Shown here one piece after another: positions 47,893 to 57,362 of a stretch of DNA of 64,000 bases. A program made the position numbers and the translations under genes. The DNA comes from Vibrio agarilyticus (GTDB taxonomy: Bacteria > Pseudomonadota > Gammaproteobacteria > Enterobacterales > Vibrionaceae): contig NZ_JABAIK010000002.1 in assembly GCF_012641465.1 (NCBI RefSeq), positions 186,001-250,000 of the forward strand, in the 5' to 3' direction. The notes beneath the pieces are model-generated. The model was not told where the DNA came from and did not search any database. It was given only the letters and a program-made list of their open reading frames with translations. Position 1 is the stretch's first letter. Each line of letters starts with the position of its first letter.

Positions 47893-48864
47893 TTACATCC
47901 AGCCGCGTTCTTTGTAGTAACGCACCGCACCGTCATGAAGTTGAGCGGTCAAACCAACTTTGATCATCTCTTCTTCTTTCAGATCTTTAAATGCAGGGTG
48001 AAGGCGCTTGAAACGATCTAGGTTATCAAAAACGGATTTAACCAATTGGTAAACCAACTCAGGATCGGTTTGCGCTGTGGTTGAAAGCACGGCTTTGCCA
48101 CCAATCGAAACGGTATCGTTCGGGTTGCCGCGGTACATGCCACCAGGAATGATCGCTTTGGTGAAGTAGGTTTTCTCAGCCAGCAACTTGTCAATTTCAG
48201 GACCAGTGACAGGAACCAAAACCGCATCCGTTGTAGTAGACGCTTCTTGAATCGCACCATTTGGGTGACCAACGAAGTAGCTCATCGCATCGATGTTGTT
48301 GTCGCTCATCGCAGACGCTTGTTCTGCAGGCTTAAGATCGGAAACCAAGCTGAATACATCGTTGTTCCACTGCTTCGCCGCCATGATTTGCTCAAACGTG
48401 TCGCGCTGACCAGAGCCTGGGTTGCCGATATTGACACGCTTGCCTTTCAACGCTTCAAAATCAGAGATGTTGGCATCTTTGCGCGCCAAAATGGTGAACA
48501 CTTCACTTTGCAAAGAGAATACAGCGCGAATGTCACTCATAGGCTCCGCGTTTTGGAATGGAGAAACCCCGTTCATGGCTTTGTATTGGTGATCCGACTG
48601 CATGATACCGAAGTTGTATTCACCACTACGCAAGCCGTTCACGTTAGCCACACCGCCACCACTGGCTGGGGCATTACATTTGATGCTGTGGCTATCGTTG
48701 CCGCGGTTTACAAAACGACAAATCGACTGTCCTGCCACATAGTAGACACCAGTTTGGCCACCGGTACCTATGGTGACAAACTGCTCGCTAGCGTGCGCAC
48801 TCTCACCGTATGAGAATCCTGTCAATGCGACAGTCAGTGCAGCTGCAACAGATAATCCTTTCAT
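47893..48864 (-). CDS. TAXI family TRAP transporter solute-binding protein
   Basis: 323 residues with a Sec signal peptide ending near AHASE. The mature N-terminus FVTIGTGGQTGVYYVAGQSIC is the TAXI signature, followed by GVANVNGLRSGEYNFGIMQSD and KGKRVNIGNPGSGQRDTFE. It captures a carboxylate-type ligand in the periplasm for the fused permease downstream. Strong GGAAAGGG site. One cysteine pair (SICRF and SIKCNA) may form a disulfide. Confidence 0.93.
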   Translation of the reverse strand: MKGLSVAAALTVALTGFSYGESAHASEQFVTIGTGGQTGVYYVAGQSICRFVNRGNDSHSIKCNAPASGGGVANVNGLRSGEYNFGIMQSDHQYKAMNGVSPFQNAEPMSDIRAVFSLQSEVFTILARKDANISDFEALKGKRVNIGNPGSGQRDTFEQIMAAKQWNNDVFSLVSDLKPAEQASAMSDNNIDAMSYFVGHPNGAIQEASTTTDAVLVPVTGPEIDKLLAEKTYFTKAIIPGGMYRGNPNDTVSIGGKAVLSTTAQTDPELVYQLVKSVFDNLDRFKRLHPAFKDLKEEEMIKVGLTAQLHDGAVRYYKERGWM

Positions 48865-49619
48865 CTTCCCTTTCCTTCTACGTGTTATTGATTTCTGCTC
48901 TTAATTAATAACTCGATTTATAGCCAAATTATTATGTTTATTGGTGATGAATTGTTCACTCGAGCACTTCGCTCGAAAAACACCCTCAATAAATCAACAT
49001 AAAAACATCATTCAGTTAATATCGGGCCATCAAAATATTCGCATTTGCCAATGAATTCAAGAAACCCGACCTAAAAGAATTTATCAGAACATTGCCTATT
49101 AGGACGAGTCAATTAATCGCCTTTTCTCAAAAAACAAGAATTAGATAAAAATTGAGCAATGGTGCTAAATCTCGCACAGATCACGAAATAGCAGTCAATA
49201 AAACCAACCAAATAGCAATTAACGAGAAAAAACCACCAATAAAGGGGGTGAGGCAGACATTAATATCAATATTTCGATAATTGATTTACTCATCATTTTA
49301 AGAAAATCAATATGCCTTTTTCTCGAATTTCATCATTGAGATAAAATGAATTCATAAGTTAATTGGATGTCATTTTATTGCACTATATCACAACGCTATT
49401 AATTAACTTTTATTGCATCATATTATTTAACAAAATGACATTCATCACATTGTTCAATAATTAGGCTACCTTCACAAAACCGGTCTTTCGCCAATATTCC
49501 AAATAGAAATAAAAACGAAAAATAAATAATAATTTCAATCTATAAAAAGCCACCCTGAAACAAATAATCAACATATCGCCCGGTTGATACTGGCAATTAT
49601 TCAGGTTCAACTCCACACT
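48865..49619. other. AT-rich gap, no gene seen
   Basis: About 750 bp of low G+C sequence with many short A/T runs. The TAXI gene promoter should be near 48870-48950. A small CGAGC...GCTCG stem is at 48961-48975. No open frame of believable composition was found on either strand. Confidence 0.5.
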
Positions 49620-49773
49620 TATACCCAAACAACTTGGAGTTGCAGCTAGGTGGCAAACGAGCAAAGCCTCAGAGCACTTCGTGAACATAGACGAACTATG
49701 TGATGGTGTTTGTGAGAGCCAGCCCTTTAATTTTTTGAAGAAAAGCGCTGCAACTTCAAGTAGGACGGGTATA
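49620..49773 (+). repeat. ERIC-like repeat, long form
   Basis: TATACCCAAACAACTTGGAG to CTTCAAGTAGGACGGGTATA, with both long-form inserts. The frame opened by its GTGAAC is continuous with the downstream CorA gene. Confidence 0.92.
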
Positions 49774-49812
49774 TCGCTAATAAGCGCGCATCAGGTAAAA
49801 GGAGAGCTTATT

Positions 49813-50769
49813 ATGCTGAGGTTTTTCACCATTGAAGCGGGCTTGCTACTTGAGATGGCTCACGATGAATCTCGAGACCGCGTTCAACTGGCCAAACAGG
49901 CAGTATGGATTGATGCGCTCGACCCAACAGATGATGAACGCCAAGCAATCAGCGAGCTATTGCAGATCGAACTGCCAGAAACCGAAGCGGTAGAAGAGAT
50001 AGAAACCTCGGCGCGATTTTTCGTCGACAAAAGCGGCGTTCATGTTCACTCTCTGTTTCTTCAGCGCAGTGATGGGCGTTATCTCAATACCTCGGTAGCG
50101 TGTATTTTGCAACACCAGCGACTAGTCACCATTCGCGACGAAGATATTGCCGATTTTCGCTTGCTGCGCTTTCGCGCTCGGCGGCAACAAATACGCTGCC
50201 AAAATGTGGAAAGTCTGATCATCACCATTTTAGAGCAGAAGATAGAAAACCACGCCGATATGCTTGAAGACATTCATCGAGCGCTAGAAAAAATCAGCCA
50301 TCAAGTGCTTGAAGAGCAAGATGCGGATCTTGAAGAGTGCATCAACCAACTCGCTGCTCTTGAAGACAGCAATGGGAAAGTTCGGCTCTGCTTAATGGAT
50401 ACTCAGCGAGCGCTCTCCTTTTTACTGCGCAATTTAAAATCCCGTGAGAGCCACAAAGAGCGCATTCAAGATGTGGCGCGCGATGTGGAGTCCTTGATGT
50501 CTCACACCACCTTTTTGTTCGATAAGATAAATTTTTTGATGGATTCCACCCAAGGTTTCATTAGCATACAGCAAAATCAAATCATCAAAATTTTCTCCAT
50601 CGCTGCCGTGGTGTTTCTACCGCCAACAGTGATTGCCAGTATCTTTGGGATGAATTTCAAGTTTATGCCCTCGCTGGATTGGAGCTGGGGTTACCCTGCG
50701 GCGCTGCTATTGATGCTCGCTTCTGGTTTTGCGCCCTATCTGTATTTCAAACGTAAAGGTTGGCTTTAA
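49813..50769 (+). CDS. corA: CorA family magnesium/divalent cation channel
   Basis: 318 residues from the ATG at 49813 (E. coli CorA 316). A cytoplasmic N-terminal domain and a long helix rich in charge (about 120-250) precede two C-terminal spans. The pore motif GMN is in IFGMNFKFMPSL, and the basic C-terminus ends YFKRKGWL. It admits Mg2+ (also Ni2+ or Co2+) through a homopentamer in the inner membrane. The frame runs 44 codons further upstream, but those residues translate the repeat at 49620-49773; the GGAGAG site at this ATG decides the start. The MDR gene follows by 12 bp. Confidence 0.93.
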   Translation: MLRFFTIEAGLLLEMAHDESRDRVQLAKQAVWIDALDPTDDERQAISELLQIELPETEAVEEIETSARFFVDKSGVHVHSLFLQRSDGRYLNTSVACILQHQRLVTIRDEDIADFRLLRFRARRQQIRCQNVESLIITILEQKIENHADMLEDIHRALEKISHQVLEEQDADLEECINQLAALEDSNGKVRLCLMDTQRALSFLLRNLKSRESHKERIQDVARDVESLMSHTTFLFDKINFLMDSTQGFISIQQNQIIKIFSIAAVVFLPPTVIASIFGMNFKFMPSLDWSWGYPAALLLMLASGFAPYLYFKRKGWL

Positions 50770-50781
50770 TAAGGAAAGGCA

Positions 50782-51720
50782 ATGACCACACAACAAATTT
50801 GGGGCTATCAGCCCAAGAACGCCTCGGTCGAGTTTCAAACATCGGCACGGCCCCATCCTCAAGCCGGCGAGCTGCTCATCGCGAATGCCGCAATTGGGAT
50901 TAACCCTGTCGATTGGAAATTGATCGAGACCAATCCACTGAATTGGCCTGTCGGTCATGTGCCAGGCGTTGACGGGGCAGGCATTGTGGTGGAAATCGGC
51001 CAGAATGTGGATAAAAGCTGGCTTGGTAAACGGGTGGCTTACCACGCCGCACTGGCGTTAAATGGCAGTTTTGCCGAATTTACGTTAATGAAGGCCGAGC
51101 GCGTTCTCACACTGCCCGATGCGATGGCATTCACCACAGCGGCGGCATTGCCCTGCCCAATGCTGACCGCGTGGCAAGCGTTTGAAAAAATTCCATTGCG
51201 CGCCAACGCCTCGGTGTTGGTTGCCGGATTTGGCGCGGTTAATCGCTTACTCACTCAATATCTGGTTCAACACGGTTTTCAGGTAGATGTTTTGTCGCAA
51301 AGCCTTAGCGCAGAGCAGGCACAATCATTGGGTGTACGTCATGTGCTGCGTGATTTGGCCGAGGTGCCATCACACTACTTTGCCATTTATGACGCGGTTG
51401 GCAGTGAACATGCCGCGAGTCTCGTGCCAAAACTGAAAGCCAATGGCCATATCATCTGTATTCAAGACCGCATACCAGCGCCACTTGACCCAGCATTTAC
51501 GAAAACCATCTCTTATCATGAAATCGCGCTTGGCGCGCTTCACACCTACGGTGATGAAGAAGATTGGCAGGTGTTAATGCACGCAGGTGAGCAATTACTA
51601 GAGCAGATCGAGGCAGGCAATATCGCTATCGCGCCAATCGCCTGTTACCCCTTTGAACAAATGCCAGAGGCGCTTGCTCATAGTAAAGTGCATAAACAGA
51701 AAACGGTATTGACGCTATAA
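50782..51720 (+). CDS. Zinc-independent MDR-family oxidoreductase, quinone reductase-like
   Basis: 312 residues. The N-terminal GroES-like domain has [22 protein letters not shown] and the LTAWQAF segment of medium-chain dehydrogenase/reductases. No zinc-binding cysteine cluster is seen. The nucleotide-binding glycine motif is reduced: [11 protein letters not shown] stands where GGAGGVG is expected, so cofactor binding may differ. TAAGGAAAGG precedes the ATG. It is co-transcribed with corA and ends at a bidirectional terminator. Confidence 0.82.
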   Translation: MTTQQIWGYQPKNASVEFQTSARPHPQAGELLIANAAIGINPVDWKLIETNPLNWPVGHVPGVDGAGIVVEIGQNVDKSWLGKRVAYHAALALNGSFAEFTLMKAERVLTLPDAMAFTTAAALPCPMLTAWQAFEKIPLRANASVLVAGFGAVNRLLTQYLVQHGFQVDVLSQSLSAEQAQSLGVRHVLRDLAEVPSHYFAIYDAVGSEHAASLVPKLKANGHIICIQDRIPAPLDPAFTKTISYHEIALGALHTYGDEEDWQVLMHAGEQLLEQIEAGNIAIAPIACYPFEQMPEALAHSKVHKQKTVLTL

Positions 51721-51733
51721 AAATGGCGGTAAA

Positions 51734-51760
51734 AAAAAAGAGCGACTATCGCTCTTTTTT
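51734..51760. terminator. Bidirectional terminator
   Basis: AAAAAAGAGCG, five bases, CGCTCTTTTTT: symmetric A- and T-runs serve both the MDR gene and the converging HAD gene. Confidence 0.9.
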
Positions 51761-51773
51761 GAAGACTCTCAAT

Positions 51774-52439
51774 TTATACCTGCCACTTAAGCACGGCCCA
51801 ATCCGTATTATTTTTTGCATGCGCGCTTAAACGCGGGCAAGGGTTAACCAAATAAATTCGGTCAGCGTATTCACACAGTGGCAAATCGTTTATTGAGTCG
51901 GTGTAAAAGTGAATCTCACTGAAATTTTCACCTTGGCTTTCAAGCCACTGCTGTAATCGAATCACTTTACCTTGGCGAAAACTTGGCGTGCCTTTGATCT
52001 CACTGGTATAGCAGCCATTTTTTTCAACCAAATCGATACCAAGCGCGGTGGGGATCCCAAAGCGGCGCGCCACCGCTTCGACGATAAACGTCGCACTGGC
52101 CGAAATGATCATCATATCGATGCCATCATTGAGCAGCTCAGCAATTAAGCTTTTCGCTTGGGAAAATTGCGTGGCTAAAATGCGCGTTTCAACGCATTCA
52201 TCCATTAAGGCATTCACTTGCTCAATCGGCATTTTGGCCAGCGGCGCCATCGCAAAAGCCAGATATTGCGCCATATCCAGCTCGCCTTTGGCGTAGAGCG
52301 CCATTAAGCGGCGATCTTCAGCGATAAAATCAGGCGCGCTTGCGATGCTCTTTTCCACCATAAATTCATTCCATATCATAGCGCTATCGCCGAATATCAA
52401 GGTTTCGTCTAAGTCAAAGACATACAAAGGCTTAGTCAT
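51774..52439 (-). CDS. HAD-IB phosphatase (SerB-like), last gene of an ABC operon
   Basis: 221 residues. Motif I is FDLDETL at residues 8-14, motif II is in MMIISAS, a conserved lysine lies around RQGKVIRL, and motif IV is FYTDSINDLPLC. This is the phosphoserine-phosphatase-like IB subgroup, which hydrolyses small phosphomonoesters in the cytoplasm. It starts 2 bp after the ATPase stop, so translation is coupled to the importer. A role in dephosphorylating an imported or processed compound is inferred from this position. Confidence 0.88.
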   Translation of the reverse strand: MTKPLYVFDLDETLIFGDSAMIWNEFMVEKSIASAPDFIAEDRRLMALYAKGELDMAQYLAFAMAPLAKMPIEQVNALMDECVETRILATQFSQAKSLIAELLNDGIDMMIISASATFIVEAVARRFGIPTALGIDLVEKNGCYTSEIKGTPSFRQGKVIRLQQWLESQGENFSEIHFYTDSINDLPLCEYADRIYLVNPCPRLSAHAKNNTDWAVLKWQV

Positions 52440-52441
52440 CC

Positions 52442-53461
52442 TTATGCCCTCACGGGTTGAATTTCATTGAGATTAAACAGCAGCTCAAGCTGGCTGCCAC
52501 GCGCAAGCAAACGCTCCGATGAGCGGTTAAGCAAATCAACCGTCAATTCACACTCCCCAACATCGACTTGATAGCGAATCACATTACCCAATAGCTGATG
52601 GTTGATGATGGTGCCGGTTTGCGGCGCAGAAATGTGTTTATCGTAGTGGCGGCCGTGCTCTTTCACATAAATCGACTCTGGACGAATTGCCACTTTCCAA
52701 GGCGTTTCAATATTAAACAGCTGCTTGGCTTTGTTCGCGGCGACCAGGTTGTAGTGGCCCATAAAACTGGCGACAAACTCATTTGCCGGATGGGTGTATA
52801 TCTCTTCTGGCGTTCCAGCTTGAACAATCTCGCCTTTGTTCATCAAAAAAATGCGATCTGACATGATCATCGCCTCTTCTTGATCGTGCGTAACAAAAAT
52901 CGTGGTGAGGTTCAGCTCAGTTTGAATGTCACGAATTTGCTGACGCAGATGTTTGCGAATTTTGGCATCCAGCGCCGACAATGGCTCATCGAGCAGTAAA
53001 ATGCGCGGCTTAACCACCAATGCCCGCGCTAGTGCCACGCGTTGGCGTTGGCCACCGGACAGTTCATGCGGGTAGTGCTTTTCTCGGCCTTTGAGATCGA
53101 CCAATGCTATGATTTTCGCCACCTCGCGCTGAATGTCCTTTGGTGCGCGCTTTTGCATCTTTAACCCAAATGCGATATTGCCTTCCACTGTCATATTTGG
53201 AAACAGCGCGTAAGATTGAAAGACCATGCCAATACCGCGTTCTTGAGGTATTTGATGAGTAATGTCTTCGCCATTGACCCAAATTTGCCCACCATCAACC
53301 GGATTGAGCCCGGCTAAGCTGCGCAGCAATGTCGACTTTCCACAGCCACTTGGGCCGAGCAGAGTGACAAACTCGCCCTGCTCAATGGTGAAGTTAACCC
53401 TCTCAAACACAGTATTCTCACCAAAACGTTTGGTCAGGTGGGTTGCAGTAACATAGCTCAT
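52442..53461 (-). CDS. ABC transporter ATPase (phosphonate/iron/polyamine-like)
   Basis: 339 residues. Walker [10 protein letters not shown] near 36-44, signature [13 protein letters not shown], Walker B LLLDEPLSALD and the switch FVTHDQEEA are intact. A C-terminal TOBE-like domain follows about residue 240 (VAIRPESIYV). The type matches PotA/FbpC/PhnT ATPases that pair with two permeases. The ATG overlaps the preceding permease stop by 4 bp. Confidence 0.92.
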   Translation of the reverse strand: MSYVTATHLTKRFGENTVFERVNFTIEQGEFVTLLGPSGCGKSTLLRSLAGLNPVDGGQIWVNGEDITHQIPQERGIGMVFQSYALFPNMTVEGNIAFGLKMQKRAPKDIQREVAKIIALVDLKGREKHYPHELSGGQRQRVALARALVVKPRILLLDEPLSALDAKIRKHLRQQIRDIQTELNLTTIFVTHDQEEAMIMSDRIFLMNKGEIVQAGTPEEIYTHPANEFVASFMGHYNLVAANKAKQLFNIETPWKVAIRPESIYVKEHGRHYDKHISAPQTGTIINHQLLGNVIRYQVDVGECELTVDLLNRSSERLLARGSQLELLFNLNEIQPVRA

Positions 53462-54246
53462 GATTTGACTCCTTGGCTAAAACGACTTGCCAGCCAAGTC
53501 AGAATAAAAATAAACAGAAAGTAGGCCATAACAAGCGCGGAGGTAAAATGTCCGCTGGTTTGACGCATGTTGTATAAGTAAATTTGCAAGGTTTCGTAGC
53601 GAGTGCCGACCAATATATTGGCAAAGACAAACTCCCCCAGCAGAAACGAAAAAGACAAGAACAGCGAAGCCATTAACCCTTTTTTAAGGTTCGGCAGCAC
53701 AATCAACAAAAACGCTTTGCTGGTGCTCGCGCCAAGCAAGTGCGCCGCGTCCATTAAATCGCGCAGTTGAATTGCCGCAAAACTGTTGCCAATCGCTCGG
53801 TACATAAAAGGCAAAGCAATGGTGAAATAGGTGCCAATCAAAATCCACGGCGTGCCAATCAGAGCAATGTCACTATCGGCATAAAGCTTTAATAACCCGA
53901 CTGAAGAGACCACAGGCGGTACCGCAAACGGGAGCAAGATCAGAATGTTCATCAGCTTATCGAGCTTGGGAAAATAGTAAAACACGACAAAAATCGCTGG
54001 CAAAATCAAGGCGACACTGAGCGCCAATGCGGTGATGCAGATAAACAGCGAGCGCCCAAATGCGTGTAAAAAACGCGGGTCGGTCAGCAGCTCTGCGTAC
54101 CAGCGCAAGGTAAACCCATCGGGTAAAATTGTCGCACCCCAACGTGATGACAATGAGTAAATCAAAGTTGCGGCAATCGGGATCAACATCAATCCCATGA
54201 GCGAATACACCACGCCTTTGTGGTATCTGTGATTCACGGTGTACAT
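53458..54246 (-). CDS. ABC transporter permease, second subunit
   Basis: 262 residues, about six spans. The coupling-helix segment DLMDAAHLLGASTSKAFLLI matches the EAA loop of the PotC/PhnV type. Its start overlaps the previous permease stop by one base (TAATG). It pairs with the larger permease to form the import pore. Confidence 0.9.
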   Translation of the reverse strand: MYTVNHRYHKGVVYSLMGLMLIPIAATLIYSLSSRWGATILPDGFTLRWYAELLTDPRFLHAFGRSLFICITALALSVALILPAIFVVFYYFPKLDKLMNILILLPFAVPPVVSSVGLLKLYADSDIALIGTPWILIGTYFTIALPFMYRAIGNSFAAIQLRDLMDAAHLLGASTSKAFLLIVLPNLKKGLMASLFLSFSFLLGEFVFANILVGTRYETLQIYLYNMRQTSGHFTSALVMAYFLFIFILTWLASRFSQGVKS

Positions 54247-55145
54247 TACGACGTCCTACCGGCATAGCTTTTAGACACAAGCCATTGATTAATTAAAGTA
54301 ATAAAAGCAAGCAAAGCCATCAACGTAACTGAAATTGCCGCCGCCAAGTTAGGTTCAAGAAACAGATCTCCTGAGACTAAACTGGCGATCCGCACCGTGA
54401 TGACGTTGTAATTACCTGCAGTCAATGCATAGACACTGGCATACGCACCAATGGCGTTAGCGATTAATATGATGAAGGTGCCCAAAAGCGCAGGCGAAAG
54501 CACTGGCAGAGCCACCTTAGCCCAATATTGCGAGGAGCGAGCGCCAAGCAGCGCGGCCGCCGAGCGCCAATCATCGCTCAAAGCATCAAATGCGGGATAG
54601 AGCAGCAAGACCGCCAATGGGATCTGGAAATAGACATAAATCACCAAAAGCCCCCATTTGCCGTAGAGATCAAAATCACCCAGCAAACCATACTGTTTTA
54701 GCAATAAGGTGATCGCGCCATTGGTGCCCAAAATAATGATGAAGGCAAACGCAAGCGGCACGCCGGAAAAATTACTGCTCATGTTGGTAAAGGCAATCAC
54801 GCCATCGCGAATTGTCGAATTGACTCGGCGCAATGAAGAGACAAACAGTGTTGCAATCCCTAACCCCAGCAAACTTGAGATAACGGCAAGCCACAGGCTA
54901 TTGGTAAATCCCTGCATAATAAATGCAGAATCAAACACCTCTTGGAAGTTATCCAAAGAGAACTCGCCCTCATAAATAAAACTATTGAGCAGCACCCAAC
55001 CCATTGGAGCGAGCTGAAATAAATAAAAGAACAGTGCAAACGGCGCAAACCACAGCAGCGGTTTGAGTCGATTCAACTGAGCGTAGTGTCGTGCGCGCGT
55101 TGCTTGCGCATCACGCGGTACAGAGATTGAAACCGAGCGACTCAT
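54246..55145 (-). CDS. ABC transporter permease, first subunit
   Basis: 299 residues from MSRSVSISVP, about six spans. The coupling-helix region (SDDWRSAAALLGARSSQYWAK) fits the PotB/PhnU type. The start overlaps the stop of the phosphatase-like gene in an ATGA, so the shorter start is chosen over a 23-codon longer frame. Confidence 0.9.
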   Translation of the reverse strand: MSRSVSISVPRDAQATRARHYAQLNRLKPLLWFAPFALFFYLFQLAPMGWVLLNSFIYEGEFSLDNFQEVFDSAFIMQGFTNSLWLAVISSLLGLGIATLFVSSLRRVNSTIRDGVIAFTNMSSNFSGVPLAFAFIIILGTNGAITLLLKQYGLLGDFDLYGKWGLLVIYVYFQIPLAVLLLYPAFDALSDDWRSAAALLGARSSQYWAKVALPVLSPALLGTFIILIANAIGAYASVYALTAGNYNVITVRIASLVSGDLFLEPNLAAAISVTLMALLAFITLINQWLVSKSYAGRTS

Positions 55146-55966
55146 AATGCGAAGAGTTCCTGAGTGTAAGGCTTTGTGTGCGCCAGACCGAGCAGTTGGC
55201 ATACGTTGCCACACAGTTCAGTTTGTTTGACGGAGCAGGCTTGGTGACTAAATGAATGGCCGATGACAAACAGCGGCACATCGCGCTCTTCTGGCAAGGT
55301 GCCGCCATGAGAGCGATCGTCATTCATGCCATGATCACTGGTAACCAATATTTGGTAGCCATCTTGAATCCAAGACTCAATATAGTGAGACAAAATGATA
55401 TCGACTCGACGCGCGCTGTTGCGATATTGAGGCGAGTTCAAACCATGCTTATGCCCCATGTCGTCAATATTCATCGGGTGGATCAGCAAAAAATCAGGCT
55501 GATGGGTCCGTCTTAAATGTTCGGCATCCAAAAACAACGCCTCGTCTGGATAATGATCCCATTGGTAGAAACAGCCGTGTTGAATGTTAAGCGATTCATC
55601 ACAGGTAAAGCGGTCGCGTGTGGCATCATACGGCGCGCGATTGTACAGCTCACTCACCCAATGATAAGCCGCCGCTGCGGTGATTTTGCCCTGCGCTTTG
55701 GCTAGGCTAAAAATCGAGTCGTGCTTTGACAGGCGAACGATATCATTACTCACTATGCCACTTTCAACCGGACGAACCCCGGTCAAAATGCATTCGTACA
55801 GCGGCCGCGACAGAGATGGCAGCTCGCTTTGCAGACAATACAGTGACGCTCGCGCATCAGATAACGGTAAATGGTGTTCTAAAAGACCATTCAAGTAGCC
55901 CATGCAATCACGGGCGACTTGATAATTCAGGCCATCTAGCACAACAAGGATAACCTTATTGCTCAT
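55142..55966 (-). CDS. Alkaline phosphatase superfamily hydrolase in an ABC operon
   Basis: 274 residues without a signal peptide. Metal and nucleophile motifs of the phosphodiesterase/phosphonoacetate-hydrolase branch are present: VVLDGLNY with the first Asp, LPSLSRPLYECILTG with a Ser/Thr nucleophile, HPMNIDDMGHKHG, and LVTSDHGMNDDRSHGG. It should act on a phosphodiester, phosphonate or sulfate-type substrate in the cytoplasm. It is encoded between the binding protein (12 bp gap) and the permeases (4-bp overlap), which strongly suggests that it processes the imported solute. Confidence 0.85.
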   Translation of the reverse strand: MSNKVILVVLDGLNYQVARDCMGYLNGLLEHHLPLSDARASLYCLQSELPSLSRPLYECILTGVRPVESGIVSNDIVRLSKHDSIFSLAKAQGKITAAAAYHWVSELYNRAPYDATRDRFTCDESLNIQHGCFYQWDHYPDEALFLDAEHLRRTHQPDFLLIHPMNIDDMGHKHGLNSPQYRNSARRVDIILSHYIESWIQDGYQILVTSDHGMNDDRSHGGTLPEERDVPLFVIGHSFSHQACSVKQTELCGNVCQLLGLAHTKPYTQELFAL

Positions 55967-55978
55967 TGTTATTGCCTG

Positions 55979-57064
55979 TTACTGTTGGTGAATTAGAACG
56001 TTTTCTTGCCATTGACGCGGCAATTTGCGCGCAGATTTTTCCCATGCGGAAAAATCACTCACTGGATGAACATTGCGGTATTGCTCATTAGCAATCAATT
56101 TGTCTTGAATCGATTTTGGTAGCGTGATGTTAGTGCGAATTGGACGCGCGTAGCCTTGCGCCAGATTGATCTGCCCCTTATCGCTGAAAATGTATTCTCG
56201 GGCCAGTTTTGCCGCATTGGGGTTTTTGGCGTATTTGTTGATGATGGTGGTGTAACCGGAAATGACTGAGCCATCTTGAGGAATATTGACACTAAAGCGT
56301 TCGCGGTCAATCTTGTCACGATAATTCAGTGCGTTGAAATCCCACATGATCGCCACTTCAACTTCACCCTTTTCCAGTGTGGCAAGGTTCGGATCGGTAA
56401 AGGAGAGGCGACCTTGTTTCGCAAGTTTAGCGAAAAACTCGATTGCCGGTTTTAAGTTTGACTCGTCACCACCATTCGCAAACGCTGCGGCTAAAATCGC
56501 GTTATTCGCTTGCGCGGCAATGCCCACATCACCAACCGTCACTTTGTAATCGCCTGTCAGTAGATCAGCCCAAGAAGTTGGCGCGTCTTTTACTAGGTTG
56601 TTGTTCGCGATAAACGCAATCGTTCCGGTATACGCTAATGCCCAGTGGCCCTCACTGTCTTTTGCCCAATCGGGAATATCGTCCCAAGTGCTCGGTTTAT
56701 ATGGCTGAGTCACTCCTTTTTTCACTGCGACACGCGCAAAGGCGACACCAATATCGCCGATATCCGCGGTGGCGTTTTTCTTTTCCGCTTCAAACTTAGC
56801 GATCTCTTGCGCCGAGCTCATGTCGGTGTCTTGGTGTTTTAGACCATAATGGGCGTGCAGATCGTCCCATGTGCCCTTCCAGTTAGCCCAGCTGTCTGGC
56901 ATGCCGACGCTATATACCGCGCCTTCTTGCTGCGCCGCTTTAATCAGCGATTGCAAATCGCTCTCTTGGGCTAGGGTTGGCATAGACAGTGCGGCGGTGA
57001 CTAACATGGCACGCGCGATGAATTTTTTCGGCATTCTTGTTGAACAGCAAAACAGTGATTTCAT
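55979..57064 (-). CDS. Periplasmic ABC binding protein (Fbp/PhnS-like)
   Basis: 361 residues. A signal peptide ends near TLAQE; MKSLFCCSTR was kept as the start since AAGGG lies upstream and the second ATG has no site. The mature protein is a type II binding protein with SLIKAAQQEGAVYSVGMPDSW, ADIGDIGVAFARVAVKKGV and MWDFNALNYRD, as in the iron(III)/2-aminoethylphosphonate/polyamine group. It is the first gene of the six-gene operon. The ligand is not known; the two phosphatases downstream favour a phosphorus compound. Confidence 0.88.
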   Translation of the reverse strand: MKSLFCCSTRMPKKFIARAMLVTAALSMPTLAQESDLQSLIKAAQQEGAVYSVGMPDSWANWKGTWDDLHAHYGLKHQDTDMSSAQEIAKFEAEKKNATADIGDIGVAFARVAVKKGVTQPYKPSTWDDIPDWAKDSEGHWALAYTGTIAFIANNNLVKDAPTSWADLLTGDYKVTVGDVGIAAQANNAILAAAFANGGDESNLKPAIEFFAKLAKQGRLSFTDPNLATLEKGEVEVAIMWDFNALNYRDKIDRERFSVNIPQDGSVISGYTTIINKYAKNPNAAKLAREYIFSDKGQINLAQGYARPIRTNITLPKSIQDKLIANEQYRNVHPVSDFSAWEKSARKLPRQWQENVLIHQQ

Positions 57065-57255
57065 TCTCTTAATCCCTTTGGACTAGGTCAGTAAATTACT
57101 GTTATGTTAAGAAGCGAATATGACGATTTCGCGCAACGATCTTGACACTTTAACTAATATTCTGTGGCACTTAGGTTTCATTTGACGAGAAATTGGGCAA
57201 ATTAATCTCGTATTGCTGTTTCTATTTTGCCTAATCGCTCGATCAAAAGCCCATT

Positions 57256-57267
57256 TGGACTAGTCCA
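57256..57267. promoter_or_regulatory. Palindromic operator candidate TGGACTAGTCCA
   Basis: A perfect 12-bp palindrome followed by CCATATATGG (57265-57274), another palindrome that overlaps it. The form recalls GntR/HutC-family boxes such as TGGTCTAGACCA. It lies 190 bp upstream of the ABC binding-protein gene; TTTGGACTAG recurs at 57076. Confidence 0.4.
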
Positions 57268-57362
57268 TATATGGTGAACGCGGTTATGACAAAACACTTG
57301 TCGATGTGAATGGGAATATAAGCGATGGGATACGGTGAAGGTTTGTGGGGATAGCACGATCT

